Shown: in pieces, positions 1-10,270 of the stretch
How the letters are laid out: each line of letters opens with the position of its first letter
Position numbering within the stretch: the first letter of the stretch is position 1
DNA from: Botrytis cinerea B05.10
Taxonomy: Eukaryota > Ascomycota > Leotiomycetes > Helotiales > Sclerotiniaceae
Assembly: GCF_000143535.2 (NCBI RefSeq)
Contig: NC_037317.1
Span: 930,001-994,000, forward strand
Reading direction: 5' to 3'
Length of the DNA stretch: 64,000 nucleotides
The notes under the pieces: model-generated
What the model saw: only the letters and a program-made list of their open reading frames with translations
Database searches by the model: none
Told to the model about the DNA's origin: nothing
Translations under genes and position numbers: made by a program

Positions 1-2410
1 TTGTAGGAGAACCCAATGGGACTTTCACAAGACCAATTGGGAGACCTCCAGACTCAACGTTATCTTCTCGCAGTACTGGATGATAGTCCCAGCCTTCCTT
101 GTACCATCCGAACCGTTTTGGAATTGCCCATCTGGGACCAAGAACCTCTTGGCTGTACAGAACCACAAGCTGACACCAGACCCACCCTGTTAAAACCATC
201 ATTGCCGTCCAGCTACTCTCACTGAAGAGAAAATTATCCTCATAGAGAAAGAAATAAGCAAAGGGAGATAACCTTAGCAAACTCTGTACTATGACGAAAC
301 GCCAAAGAAGTGCTTTTCGACAATTACGCGTGATGTTGCGTTTTATCTGAGGAATCCAGAGGGACATGTAAGTAAACGAACAAAGGTAGACATATGCTGT
401 GCGAATAGGGACAGGCCAGGTAGTGGACATGATGGAGAGGAGAAGTATCACGGTTAGAACGAGAATGAACTGGCCATAGTAGGGGGTTATGTCGGAGGTT
501 ACTCTCGATTGTTGAACGGTAGCTGGAGTTCCCGTTGGACGAGGTACTGCGAATGTCGCACTGACATTTTCAGCTATCTCCGCGTCAATATCTTGATCTG
601 AGGGAACTATAATGGGAACATTTTGAGATGTGTTTCGAGATGCAGCCTGAGTTGAAGAGGCGACAGGTAAGGGTAGGGTATCTACACCCGCTGCCGTGAT
701 AACCGGTGCTGCTCGCACAGCAGCAGGTGGATTTCTAGCTTGTAATTCTGACAAAGCAGCTGCTTGTGCTCTTTCTTGCTCCAATCGTTCCGGTTCTTGA
801 ACTCCATAAATATTTACAATAAAGCGAACTCCAAGTGCTACAGACATCAAGCCGGCAAATGATGTCAACAACGCAGATGGAAATATACTGGATAATGTAG
901 CGCTCGCCAGCGACATTGTAAAGAACAGCAACCCATCTGCTAAAAGCATCATAGCAACAGTGTGGATGCTAACGCGGCCTACAGTTGATGGTGTAGAAGC
1001 CTCTTTACATTGATCCTTCAGGATCAATGCCTGTCCAAGAGCTACCGCTGCAAACACCATTAACCAAGAACGAATAGTTTCTAACCAAACCTCTTGCTTC
1101 ATACCAATAAGGTGCTCTCCATCCACGGGAGCGAAATCTGGCGGCCCTTTCGATTCAAGCATGAATCCACAATCAGGCGAGAATATTATTGTAGATAGCT
1201 GTAATTTCGGTGCCTGAGGAGTAGGAGCACCATTTGGGAACCGAAGTTCGTTTTCGAGTTCTTGGACAAAAGTATGTGCTCTAGGTGATCTATCGTCATA
1301 TTCAAGGCCATTAAACTTCAAAGGCAGTACTTGAGCAAACAAGATGTATTCGCAATGAGGTGTTGGCAACCCATCGATTTGGCCCGAATTTGGCTCAAGA
1401 AGACTTTTCGGATTTTCCTTCGCAGATTCCTCAAGTTTTTGTAGTCTGCGATAACAAATTTTCTTCATAATCTCCGCACTGCTTGTGAAATGGTCCTCAT
1501 CAGTGGTAAAATGGGGAAGACCAAAAGCCCCTGCGAACTTATCACTGGTAGTTGTTAGAAGAACTCCCCCTTCATTTGGCCAATGTACGCCATGCATCCT
1601 CATTTCATGTCCATCTCCACTGCTACTCTCATCTTGAACTGTCAATGTGGCCGCAATCTCCCGTACAAGTATATCTGTACCCGGCTTTGCGCCAATTTCA
1701 AGATCGACCCTCTCAATCCCATCAGAAATATCCCTCTTCTCAACCTTTGATTCCTTCTTCGAGGGTTCTTCATCAGTTTTCGGTGAGCTTTCGCCTTCGG
1801 TGAGATATTTCTTGGTCGCCTGTACAATCATCTCCTCTACAGCAGCCTCGTCTAACCTCAACATAACTTTCCCCTCCCTCCCCGTCACATTCCTTGTCCA
1901 CAGCTCCTCATCTGTGAGGGCCCAAGCAACCCCAGGTGCAATAACACTTAGATTTAATCCGCTCCTCCTCTCCTTCCCGCCTACCAAACCACTCATGTAC
2001 CTGGCCCAGTTCCCCCTCACCACTCCCGTCACATTGGTGTAAATCCTGCCCTCCAAGCCCCACCCGCTCTCTCTATTAAAATTCGATTCGTCCTGCACCC
2101 CTCCCGCCCATTTCCTCAATTGATCGCTCCTCTGCTTAAACGCACTCAACCTCTCCCATCTGTATCCATCCGCTGCCTTAAACCCGGTCAAATTCAGATA
2201 ACTTGGATCGTCCGATTTCTCCGGAGCAAAATCCCCATAGCTTGTTGTATTTAACACTCCAAACACATGCCTATTATGTGCCAACTGCTCTTCTGCAGTG
2301 TTCTGCGAATCCCCGAGGTTGGATGGGAGTCCGGTGTCATTGGACGCAATCCACCATAGAACCATGATGACGAAGAATATGAGAGAGACATCGCCGCGTT
2401 GAGGTGGCAT
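1..2410 (-). CDS. dscA: DSC E3 ubiquitin ligase complex subunit A (Tul1-like), 3' end cut by window edge
   Basis: One uninterrupted frame runs from ATG 2410-2408 to the left edge (803 codons seen; the stop and the C-terminus lie outside). An N-terminal hydrophobic segment (about residues 8-24) is followed by a long, probably lumenal domain with several N-x-S/T sites. A polytopic region follows (about residue 420 onward) with repeated hydrophobic helices; near the edge the protein reads SWTAMMVLTGWVWCQLVVLY and then PRWAIPKRFGW. This order matches the fungal DscA/Tul1 family. These Golgi/ER membrane E3 ligases act with DscB-E in cleavage of the sterol regulator SREBP and in membrane-protein quality control. 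The C-terminal RING-H2 that would prove E3 function is not in the window. No intron is needed to keep the frame. The family call rests on remembered architecture and motifs. Confidence 0.85.
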   Translation of the reverse strand, partial: MPPQRGDVSLIFFVIMVLWWIASNDTGLPSNLGDSQNTAEEQLAHNRHVFGVLNTTSYGDFAPEKSDDPSYLNLTGFKAADGYRWERLSAFKQRSDQLRKWAGGVQDESNFNRESGWGLEGRIYTNVTGVVRGNWARYMSGLVGGKERRSGLNLSVIAPGVAWALTDEELWTRNVTGREGKVMLRLDEAAVEEMIVQATKKYLTEGESSPKTDEEPSKKESKVEKRDISDGIERVDLEIGAKPGTDILVREIAATLTVQDESSSGDGHEMRMHGVHWPNEGGVLLTTTSDKFAGAFGLPHFTTDEDHFTSSAEIMKKICYRRLQKLEESAKENPKSLLEPNSGQIDGLPTPHCEYILFAQVLPLKFNGLEYDDRSPRAHTFVQELENELRFPNGAPTPQAPKLQLSTIIFSPDCGFMLESKGPPDFAPVDGEHLIGMKQEVWLETIRSWLMVFAAVALGQALILKDQCKEASTPSTVGRVSIHTVAMMLLADGLLFFTMSLASATLSSIFPSALLTSFAGLMSVALGVRFIVNIYGVQEPERLEQERAQAAALSELQARNPPAAVRAAPVITAAGVDTLPLPVASSTQAASRNTSQNVPIIVPSDQDIDAEIAENVSATFAVPRPTGTPATVQQSRVTSDITPYYGQFILVLTVILLLSIMSTTWPVPIRTAYVYLCSFTYMSLWIPQIKRNITRNCRKALLWRFVIVQSLLRLSPFAYFFLYEDNFLFSESSWTAMMVLTGWVWCQLVVLYSQEVLGPRWAIPKRFGWYKEGWDYHPVLREDNVESGGLPIGLVKVPLGSPT

Positions 2411-2798
2411 ATTTGCGGACTATTTATCCTTTTGTTCTTATTATTGTGTGGGAGTGTGCCATATTCTATTCAGCCATGAGAAAGATGAAGAGTCATTTTG
2501 CATCTGCAAAGTTCGGGAAATCATGAGTTTTATTGAATTTGATGGTTCGTTTGCTGTGATACCATCTATAATCATATTGAGGCATCATCCGGCACATTCC
2601 CCTCTTAAATACCGATCTTCACTGACCACTCTTACACGCTGAAACCTTTGTATTCATGCACCTTGACATTAATTGCAATTTCTCACTCCTCACTCCTCAC
2701 TCCAAAACAAAATATTACACTGACTGTCTTTACCTCAAATTCTGGACCATAGTAACGCCTTTTTATCTATCTACAAGATCATACCGACTATCATAACC

Positions 2799-3247
2799 AT
2801 GGCAGCAAACGACATCAAATCCCCAAGCCTGAATCGCATGTCCACCATCTCCACCACATCTGTCAGTAAACACCACTACCCTATCCGTAGCACCGCCCTA
2901 ACCTCAAGCTTCCGTCCTCGTAACTAACAATCAAACCTACCCAAAGGCAGCAACCGATGCTTCAGCCACTGCTGAGCTTTCTCTCGTTGTAGATGAACTT
3001 CTAAATTCTCTCTCAAACAAATTCGCTGGCGTTTCGAGCGAGATTTTCGCAAAGAGTGTGTTTTTCCTTTCTTTTCCAGCGCAACACTCTTCTTCTTGCA
3101 AATGCTTTTGGATTATGATGGAGTACAACGACTAATTATATGTGAATAGTGGATGAGATGTCGCGACGTCTAGATAATCTCGAGGCTACACTGCAAAGTA
3201 ACATGGATCCGAAGGGGGATGGCCGAGGCAGTCCTACGAAGATGTAA
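2799..3247 (+). CDS. Heat shock factor-binding protein 1 (HSBP1)-like small coiled-coil protein
   Basis: Three exons, 2799-2865, 2951-3055 and 3150-3247, join to 270 nt (89 aa). The introns have donors GTAAAC and GTGTGT, acceptors GGCAG and ATAG, and an ACTAAT branch-like site at 3131. The core reads ELSLVVDELLNSLSNKFAGV, then SSEIFAK, then MDEMSRRLDNLEATLQ. This is the HSBP1 signature: a single heptad-repeat helix ending in R-(I/L)-D-(N/D)-L-E. Family members form trimeric coiled coils; human HSBP1 binds the HSF1 trimerisation region, and related proteins act in WASH complex assembly. The N-terminal ~20 residues are Ser/Thr-rich and probably disordered. The gene converges on the PDI gene, leaving 308 bp between stops. 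The fungal role is inferred from the family only; the gene model is supported by frame closure across both introns. Confidence 0.82.
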
Positions 3248-3555
3248 TTTGCCGGGTACAACTACATTATCATATTCTTGATCAAATTCTGGAGCCGATA
3301 GATGAAGGGGTATATAGATTGCAGTGTTGCCAAACGTGGGTTGATTTGCATACGGAAGTTTGATTACAGTTGTACAAACGGGCGTTGAAAGGGAGGGCAT
3401 GGGACGAGATACCAAGGTAGTTATTCAAAAGTATATGATTCATAAAGTGTTTGTTCGCATACAGTTATCTACGTCTCCCGAGAATAATCCAGAACAAACT
3501 TTTAGTGTTGAGATCAAATCGTTTACCCCCTTTTACATTGAACAACTTAAACTTT

Positions 3556-4717
3556 CTACAATTCAGACTTTCCGGTCGCCTTCTCGATGAATCTTCTCAA
3601 GATGTTGGTCTTGGTTGTGAACTCATCCAACTTCTCTGGTGCCAAGCCTCCCTTCTTGATGATACCATCCAATCTAGCAAGCTCCTTTGCGGCGTAGTTA
3701 TCACTCTTGCTCAACTTGTCAAAGACCTTGACATAGTACTCAGCGTACTTGGATTGAGCGCCCTCCTTGTATTCTTGAGCAGCCTTGGTAGCTTCTGCGG
3801 CGACTTCAGCAATGCTTGAACCACCAGTAAACTTGGTGACGAGAGCGTCCAAAGCCTCGATAGTACCAGCAGTGGCATCGAGTCCACCGCCAACAGCACG
3901 GTGTGTACCGGCCTTGCTATTCATGAATTCGACAATGTCCTTCTCGGAACGTCCACCAGAGTATGCTTCGGCTTCAGTGCTTCCCTTGGGGAAGAACTTA
4001 ATGGTGGGGTAAGAGGTAACGCCTTGGTCCTTGGCTGTTGCTTTGGAGTTTTCTGCTTCGGCATCGACCTTGGCAATAACGACATTGGGTTCATTGGCGA
4101 AATCCGAAGCAACCTTCTCCCACACTGGCGCCAAAGTCTTGCAGTCTGAAGCAAAAAAAGTTAGCAAGTCATTGTAATTGTCAACGCAGATACTGGGTAA
4201 ACTTACGGCCACACCATGGTGCAGTGAAAGCAACAATGACATCCTTATCACTACCAATTTGCTCCTTAAATGACTTATCGGTCAACATCTCGACGGCACT
4301 TGGGGCAGCCTTCGCCTTCTTTGGCTTAACACCAGTCTTCTTTGTGATGAACTCTGTTAAGCTATCGATATCTCTACCTCCATTGTAATCCTCAGGGGTT
4401 TTGCTCTTTCCGTCGAAGTATTTGATGGTTGGGAAACCTTGAACACCGAATTTCTTGCCCAAGCTCTTCTCTGCATCCGCATCGACTTTCGCAATTGTGA
4501 CCTTATCCTTTGCAAATGCAAAGTCCGAAGCAAGCTGCTCGTAAACTGGCGCAAGGGTCTTGCAATGTCCGCACCATGGTGCAAAAAATTCAATCAAGGC
4601 TGGCTTGCCCTCGAAGGCAAATTGGTCGAAGTTCGAAGGAATGAGATCGATAACGGCAGATGAGGCAGTAGCAACTGTGGCGAGGCCAGCGAACACGAGA
4701 CTTTTTAAGAGAACCAT
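3556..4717 (-). CDS. erp38: ERp38/TigA-type protein disulfide-isomerase
   Basis: Exons 4717-4207 and 4145-3556 (intron 4206-4146, GTAAGT...TTCAG) give 366 aa. A signal peptide (about residues 1-20, hydrophobic, ending near TASS) is followed by two thioredoxin domains, each with an APWCGHCKTLAPV active site (cysteines 49/52 and 169/172; the second is split by the intron within the His codon). A C-terminal helical ERp29-like D domain (about 270-366) follows. This a-a-D order is that of fungal ERp38/TigA and plant PDI-D enzymes, which form and isomerise disulfides of secretory proteins in the ER lumen. The last four residues are KSEL rather than KDEL or HDEL, so ER retrieval may be weak or use a divergent signal. 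The ATG at 4717 is the only start that gives a signal peptide. Confidence 0.95.
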
Positions 4718-5140
4718 TTTGATGATTCGATTCTGATAAAAGATGTAAGTATCTGTATGATGGAAAGAAAACTCCTATTCTGGAAGGAGTTTTTGGGATT
4801 TAAATACCTAGTTTTCGGGAGTTGGTTTGATTTCTAATAGAGAGGAAGGACAGCTTGCTTTTGCAGTGGTGTTCATTAATCACAAGTGGCTAACGATAAG
4901 CGATAAGGAACTAGTAATCCGGATCGTCCTGAAAACCCCACCCGTTTTGACGTTACCGATGAGGTCGCTTGTTTCCATGTACGGATTATTGCTTTCACAG
5001 TTCAATAGACATCTTGAAAATAATGTTTGAGGTCCAGTCTATTTCTTTCACAGAAGCTGCAAGGTTGATTTATATCTTCGTTTCTCATTATTCAACTGGG
5101 TAGATTTCTTCTATCTAGCTAGTTGTAGATTACTGCCATA
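4718..5140. other. Intergenic: PDI promoter and S28 peptidase 3' flank
   Basis: This 423 bp holds the upstream region of the PDI gene and the 3' flank of the S28 peptidase gene, both on the minus strand. I see no coding signal and no clear unfolded-protein-response element. Confidence 0.6.
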
Positions 5141-7079
5141 CTAATATCTTCGTCTATGTCCTCCTCCATATGATGGGCGAGTCGAAGTTTGATTGTAATA
5201 CTCTGCTGTCCATGCCACTATCTGTGCCACTTCATTATCAATTACTTTTTGGACACCGGCATTGACTTGTCCGTTCTTCAATCGGAGATCTGAACAATGG
5301 AATCCGCCAGGAATGATTTGTACTGGGTGTTTCGCAGTAGACTTCAATTCGCCACCAGGTCTAAATTGAGAGCTGACACCGGATGTTCTCCATGGGTCAT
5401 ATTGACTATCGATATGTCAGCATATTATTAGCAATTTGGACAAAGCCACATACCCATTTGTCCAGATAAGACGAGTGGTGTTCTCGAGGTCCCATCCTTT
5501 AGTGACTTTGTTGACTCGTTTCACGGTTGCGCCCTTAGCACTAGCATATGTGTAATTACCCTCAGTTGGGAAAAACAAAGCACATTGTCGTTGCCAGTAG
5601 TTCGCATCGACGAGACGGGAAACAATTGTAGGTCTGTTCTTGGGTGCTCCACTGCCAAAAGTGTCAGCCCTAGCAATACAATGTCAATTTTGCAATACAT
5701 ACTCTTGCCAATAGCCAAATGGCTCGTTGCAAAGCATCCAGTTCCACTGTCTATCAATTGCGTTTCCGACACTATAGTCTCTGAACATCAAGTTGTTGAA
5801 ATCGTGTGTATTCAAACAAGATAAGTCATCAGCATCGTAGCCAAAGCCTTCACAGTCTATTCGTTTTTTGTTAGTGCCTCAATACCTTGATTGGAAATCA
5901 GATACTTACAGCCAGGTATGTAGCTCTTGGTCCATTTGGCATAGCCTTCTAATGCGGTAGTAAGACCAACACCATTCGCATCTGGAGTGACAGCAGCTCC
6001 GGCGGTAACGTTCTATTATTGTTCAGTTAGAACTTAATTAGCCATTAAGATAAAAGGTGGCTCACCTCAATTGCGTCACAGAATTGGTAGAAGCCTGAAT
6101 AGCCTGTAGAGAAACTGTTTGACTGCCACAACCAAGGACCGTTTTCGAGAACAGCCATGAAGTCGTCATTGTGTTCTACGGATTCCAAGCCAAACTTAGT
6201 CTTTAGTGCGGTTACTGCACTTTTGTTGCCATGGGTCAAGACGTTGTCCATGTAGTCAATGACCAAAGACACGTCTTTGCTGCAGTTCTTTGGCATGCCA
6301 TCTTGAACGGGGTAGAAGTATTGCCAATAATCGTCGATAGCTTGCACTGGAGCACTGGATGCATGGTATGCCCAGAATGTACCAGGGCTTGTTGATTCGG
6401 TCCAAGCAGATAGTGCACCACTATAGCTACCACCTGAATTGATCCAAGGCGCAGAAGCTGCATTACTGCTATGGTTTGAGTCGAATGGAAGGTCAACTGT
6501 CTTGGCAAAGTGAACGAAATCCGCAATAGCTTGTTTCAGAGTGAGAAGTTGTAGGTTGGTTGTTGTCAGATTGTCATATGGAGAAGATTCGCCCCAGAAA
6601 CGATCTGTAGAATAGTCAATATATCTCCCAATCTGAAAGTGCAAAATACGTACGCTCAACCATAACAACAGCTCCTTTAATTTCCTGTGCAAAGAGCCCA
6701 GTAACAGTGACGTTAGTCAAATAGGCACCGTAGTTTGCGGCAGCAATTTCACCAGGAGTGAAGAAAACGATCTACAATTATCAGTTGAAGCCCAGTTACT
6801 GAAAGTCGTGGTTGTCCTTACTGGAGATCCTGGTCCGGCCCAAAACTCGGAGTTCCACCAAAACTTTTGTTGGAAAGTCCCTTTGGAAGGATTGTCATGG
6901 TCCAAAAGTTGGGTGAAGAATGCAGAACCGGTAGTGTTTACAACAGCGGCATTGGCGGAAACAGGAAACTCGTCTTCTGCTTCAACCGGTGGGATTAACC
7001 TCCCTTTGCGAAGAAATGGGTGCTCAGCAGCTGCAGATGCAGCCAGCAAAGAGATCGCGGATACAATTGACCACTTCAT
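5141..7079 (-). CDS. Secreted serine peptidase, family S28 (prolyl carboxypeptidase/DPP2-like)
   Basis: Seven exons: 7079-6822, 6771-6654, 6604-6066, 6012-5910, 5856-5703, 5651-5454 and 5405-5141. They join to 1635 nt (544 aa) with every junction in phase. A signal peptide (MKWSIVSAISLLAASAAA) justifies the start at 7079; an upstream GTG-initiated extension lacks one. Family marks are VEHRFWGESSPY (about 124-135), the nucleophile motif GGSYSG (Ser about 185), NGQYDPWR with the catalytic Asp, and PGGFHCSDL with the catalytic His. Many N-glycosylation sites suit an extracellular enzyme. S28 peptidases release amino acids or dipeptides next to proline and act in acid protein digestion. Intron 5 uses acceptor TTGGCAG (5652), not the nearer TAG, because only that restores the conserved WQDGAP and gives a normal 51-nt intron. 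The gene lies in tandem behind the PDI gene but has no pathway link to it. Confidence 0.93.
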
Positions 7080-8395
7080 GATGAATACTGAGGACTTGGA
7101 GGAACTCGAGCCCAGAGACGTAGAAGAAGGACAAACAAAAGAGGAAGGGGAATGGAGTGGAGGTGAACACTGCCACGGATTCACCTCAAGTATTCATACA
7201 ACTTTTTTCTCGGGAGGCCAAACCTCCTGGTATCACCTACCTTATCTGGAAGACATGCATACGACAAGACCCATGAGACTAATTCGATATAGTTTTGTAG
7301 ATCCCCATTTCTCGAGAGGATAACAGTCGATAACAATCACCCATGATAAAGGAATTGTAAATGGAATCCATGTAGACTATGAAGCCGAAGATAACCACAA
7401 AAGATGATTGGCGCTGTACCTGACCAGCAAACCAAACAGAGCTTCAGAGCCCTAGGGGTCTAACCGTTATCCGGCAACTAAGCCACTACTAAAAGCTTGG
7501 TATATCTTTCGTACTTGAATCATGGCTAAAGAAAAGGCGAATTGTGTGTAGTCGAGATGCTGAATCCGTGCGGGGATGGTCTTGGAAAGAGCTTGGGACG
7601 ATGGGGGGGGCTCGGGCGGGTCAGGAAATTTTGTTTGTGAGTTGCCTTTTATGGTAAAACGTCAGTCCCACTTTACCGGATAAGGGAGGTGCTTCGATGT
7701 CAATGACCAACCACATCATAACCGACTTTATTACGAGATATTCGTTGTACTACTGCTACCCGGGCCAGCAGATACATACATGTTGAAGTCGTATCAGGTA
7801 CGTGCCTGATTGACCGACTGCATGCATGCATAAAGAAGTCTCTCATGTACAAGATGTTCCCAAATAATGGGTTATATTCCCAACAATCTGACAAGCTCAA
7901 TTGAAATATCCAACCGGGTTCCTCGAGCTTGATATGCTACTTGCTGAGGTACCAAGCGTTACTTTGTCAACTGTAGTCTTCTCTGGCCACACCTATTTTG
8001 CACAAACCTGATTGACTACGAGCGGTCTACGCGATGACTCGCTTCACGGCCAGACGCTCATTGAATTTCCCGTGTTCTGTGTTTATGATTGTTGTAAGCC
8101 AAAAGTTTGCAGGATGCTATTTTGCATTACAATCAGACAGCTCTGATCTACGGTAGTGGTAGTGACAGCCGTTCGTGCGTGTTAAGGTAGGTATCCGTGG
8201 AACTGTATTCGATTTATGAAAGTACTATTTCTAGGAATCATTTTGAGATAGGATCTGGCTTATCACACAATCTTAGTGGATCTCGGCTACCAGCAATTGG
8301 GATGAAAGTGATAGAAAACACGAAACTGTTCTCGCCTTACTTTCCGTTCCTGGGCTCACAAGTACATTTATGTTTTCATTCCAAATACAGCTACA
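7080..8395. promoter_or_regulatory. Divergent intergenic region, S28 peptidase / argJ
   Basis: This 1.3 kb lies between two genes transcribed away from each other, so it must hold both promoters. The peptidase-proximal 100 bp is CT-rich on its coding strand, as in many fungal leaders. A G/GC-rich patch lies at 7603-7620, and a TAGGTAGGTA-type motif lies at 8185-8194 upstream of argJ. No ORF here looks real. Confidence 0.5.
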
Positions 8396-10021
8396 ATGAT
8401 GTATCGAGTTTCTCGCACTGTCACCACGTGTTTCCGCAAGAAGCCTCTGCGGATTAATATCCAATACCGCTCATTCACCAAATTTGACTCATTTGGAGAT
8501 ACCCCCATTCCTGCTTCTAAACAGCGTTTTGTCCCAACATCTGGCACCTACCCCAAAGGATTCTTAGTTGGTAGTACAAATGTCGGAATTAAACCATCGG
8601 GTTTATCACAGCCAGACTTGGTTTTAGTGACGAGCGAGGAGCAATGGGAGACATGTGGCGCTGCTGTTCTTACAAAGAATGAATTCCCAGCTCCTAGTGT
8701 ACTTGTTACTAGGGAGTTAATAAAAGAAAGTCGCGGAAGGGGGGTGAGAGGTGTAGTTGCGAATTCGTGGTGTGCAAATTTACTTACGGGTGAGAAAGGG
8801 CTAGAGGATTCGAGAAAGATGAGTAAGGAGGCGGGAATGGTTTTGGAAGAGGGGAGCACGAAGGGGAAAGACCCGGTAATGGTGATGCATACAGGCAAGT
8901 TGGTATTCTGGAGGATTACTCACCTTCATCGCCCTAAATAGTGAACTACGAAATACCTGCATCCTTCAGTTCCTTCCTATACATGAAAACAATGAACTAA
9001 CAGAATTACTCGGACCTAGGTATGGGTGGCCAGCGGTAAGCTTTCTCATACGGTCATTCTTCATTCACTAATATTAATCAGACTACCTATTGATGACATC
9101 ATCCAAGGCTTCCCAAAACTCCATCAGAATATGGGCACCGCTCATAATCACTGGCTACAAGCCGCCAGGGGCATCTGTACAACTGACACCTTCCCTAAAC
9201 TTTCGTCCCGCACCTTCACTCTCCCATCTTTACCAAACACCAAATTCTCTATCGCGGGCATCACTAAAGGCGCTGGAATGATCCATCCAAACATGGCTAC
9301 CACACTTGGTATAATTTGCACCGATGCGCCCATTACACCTTCTGCTCTTCAACAACTCTTAAGCACGGCAGCTGATAAGAGTTATAATTGCATCTCTATC
9401 GAGGGAGACACAAGCACTAATGATATGGTCACTATGTTCGCAAATGGTGCGGCTGCACCTACACATTCTCCAATTGACTTCGATATATTGGCGGCATCCC
9501 AATCCGCAGATTTCATTGCTTTCCAAAGAATTCTCATTGAGTTCATGGCTGATCTCGCAAAGCTGGTAGTAAGGGATGGAGAAGGCGCAACTAAATTTAT
9601 TACAATACGAGTACGAGGCGCGCCAACCTACCCAGCAGGCAAACACATTGCATCTGTTATCGCGCGTTCTGTCCTTTTCAAAATGGGGGTCTATGGCAAA
9701 GATCCAAATCCTATAGGTGTCTTGGCTGCTTTAGGTTACTCGTTGATGGATACGGAGTTTGCTGGCAAGGGGATCATCAATCGCGAATTAACATCTGTAA
9801 GTTTTGTGCCGGCTGATGGTGCTGAGGAATTGAATTTTGTGAAACGGGGAAAACTGATGGAGGTTGATGAGTTGAGGGTTAAAGAACTTATGGAAAAAGA
9901 GGACGTGGAAGTGGTGGTGGATTTGAGGGATGATGGGAGTGGAAACGGAGAGGAAGCTATTTATTGGACGTGTGATATCACGCATGAATTTGTTACAATA
10001 AATGGAGATTTCAGGAATTAG
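8396..10021 (+). CDS. argJ: Mitochondrial arginine biosynthesis bifunctional protein ArgJ (glutamate/ornithine N-acetyltransferase)
   Basis: Exons 8396-8894, 9020-9035 and 9082-10021 join to 1455 nt (484 aa). The protein transfers acetyl from N-acetylornithine to glutamate (EC 2.3.1.35) and usually also makes N-acetylglutamate from acetyl-CoA (EC 2.3.1.1), the cyclic acetyl pathway of arginine synthesis. The N-terminus ([16 protein letters not shown]) is a typical mitochondrial presequence. ARGVVANS-like, GQRLPID and [15 protein letters not shown] motifs are present; self-cleavage is expected between Ala244 and Thr245, and the new N-terminal Thr is the nucleophile. Two oddities: intron 1 appears to be a GC-AG intron (GCAAGT donor at 8895), and exon 2 is only 16 nt and encodes the middle of GMGGQRLPI, where relatives often read GVIGQRLPI. 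The 3' end converges on the P450 gene (249 bp between stops). Confidence 0.93.
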
Positions 10022-10270
10022 ACGAAATATTGCGGGTGAAGTTCTCTACACATTTTTTGGCTTCGATCCGAGCTCGCCATGTCGAAGCAAAAAATTCCAA
10101 AAAGATTCGAACTTGGAAGAGAACTGTTTAAGACGCTAGTAATGCCATTGAATACACGATTTGTTTGAATTCTATTTTTCCCAAAAGGAAGTATAATTAC
10201 CTGTGCAAAGTAATGACGTCATTAACATGGGAGTACTTTTCGGCAATCCAGCAATATTCAGTGCAGCATA

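Noticed and set aside
3451..4149. Plus-strand ORFs of 75-122 codons over the PDI gene
   Set aside because: Antisense shadows of a clearly coding, spliced PDI gene.
5670..5702. 33-nt intron in the S28 peptidase gene using the TAG at 5670
   Set aside because: Too short, and it breaks the conserved WQDGAP; the acceptor at 5652 restores it with a 51-nt intron.
7080..7184. N-terminal extension of the S28 peptidase upstream of 7079
   Set aside because: Starts with GTG and would bury the signal peptide; more likely 5' leader.
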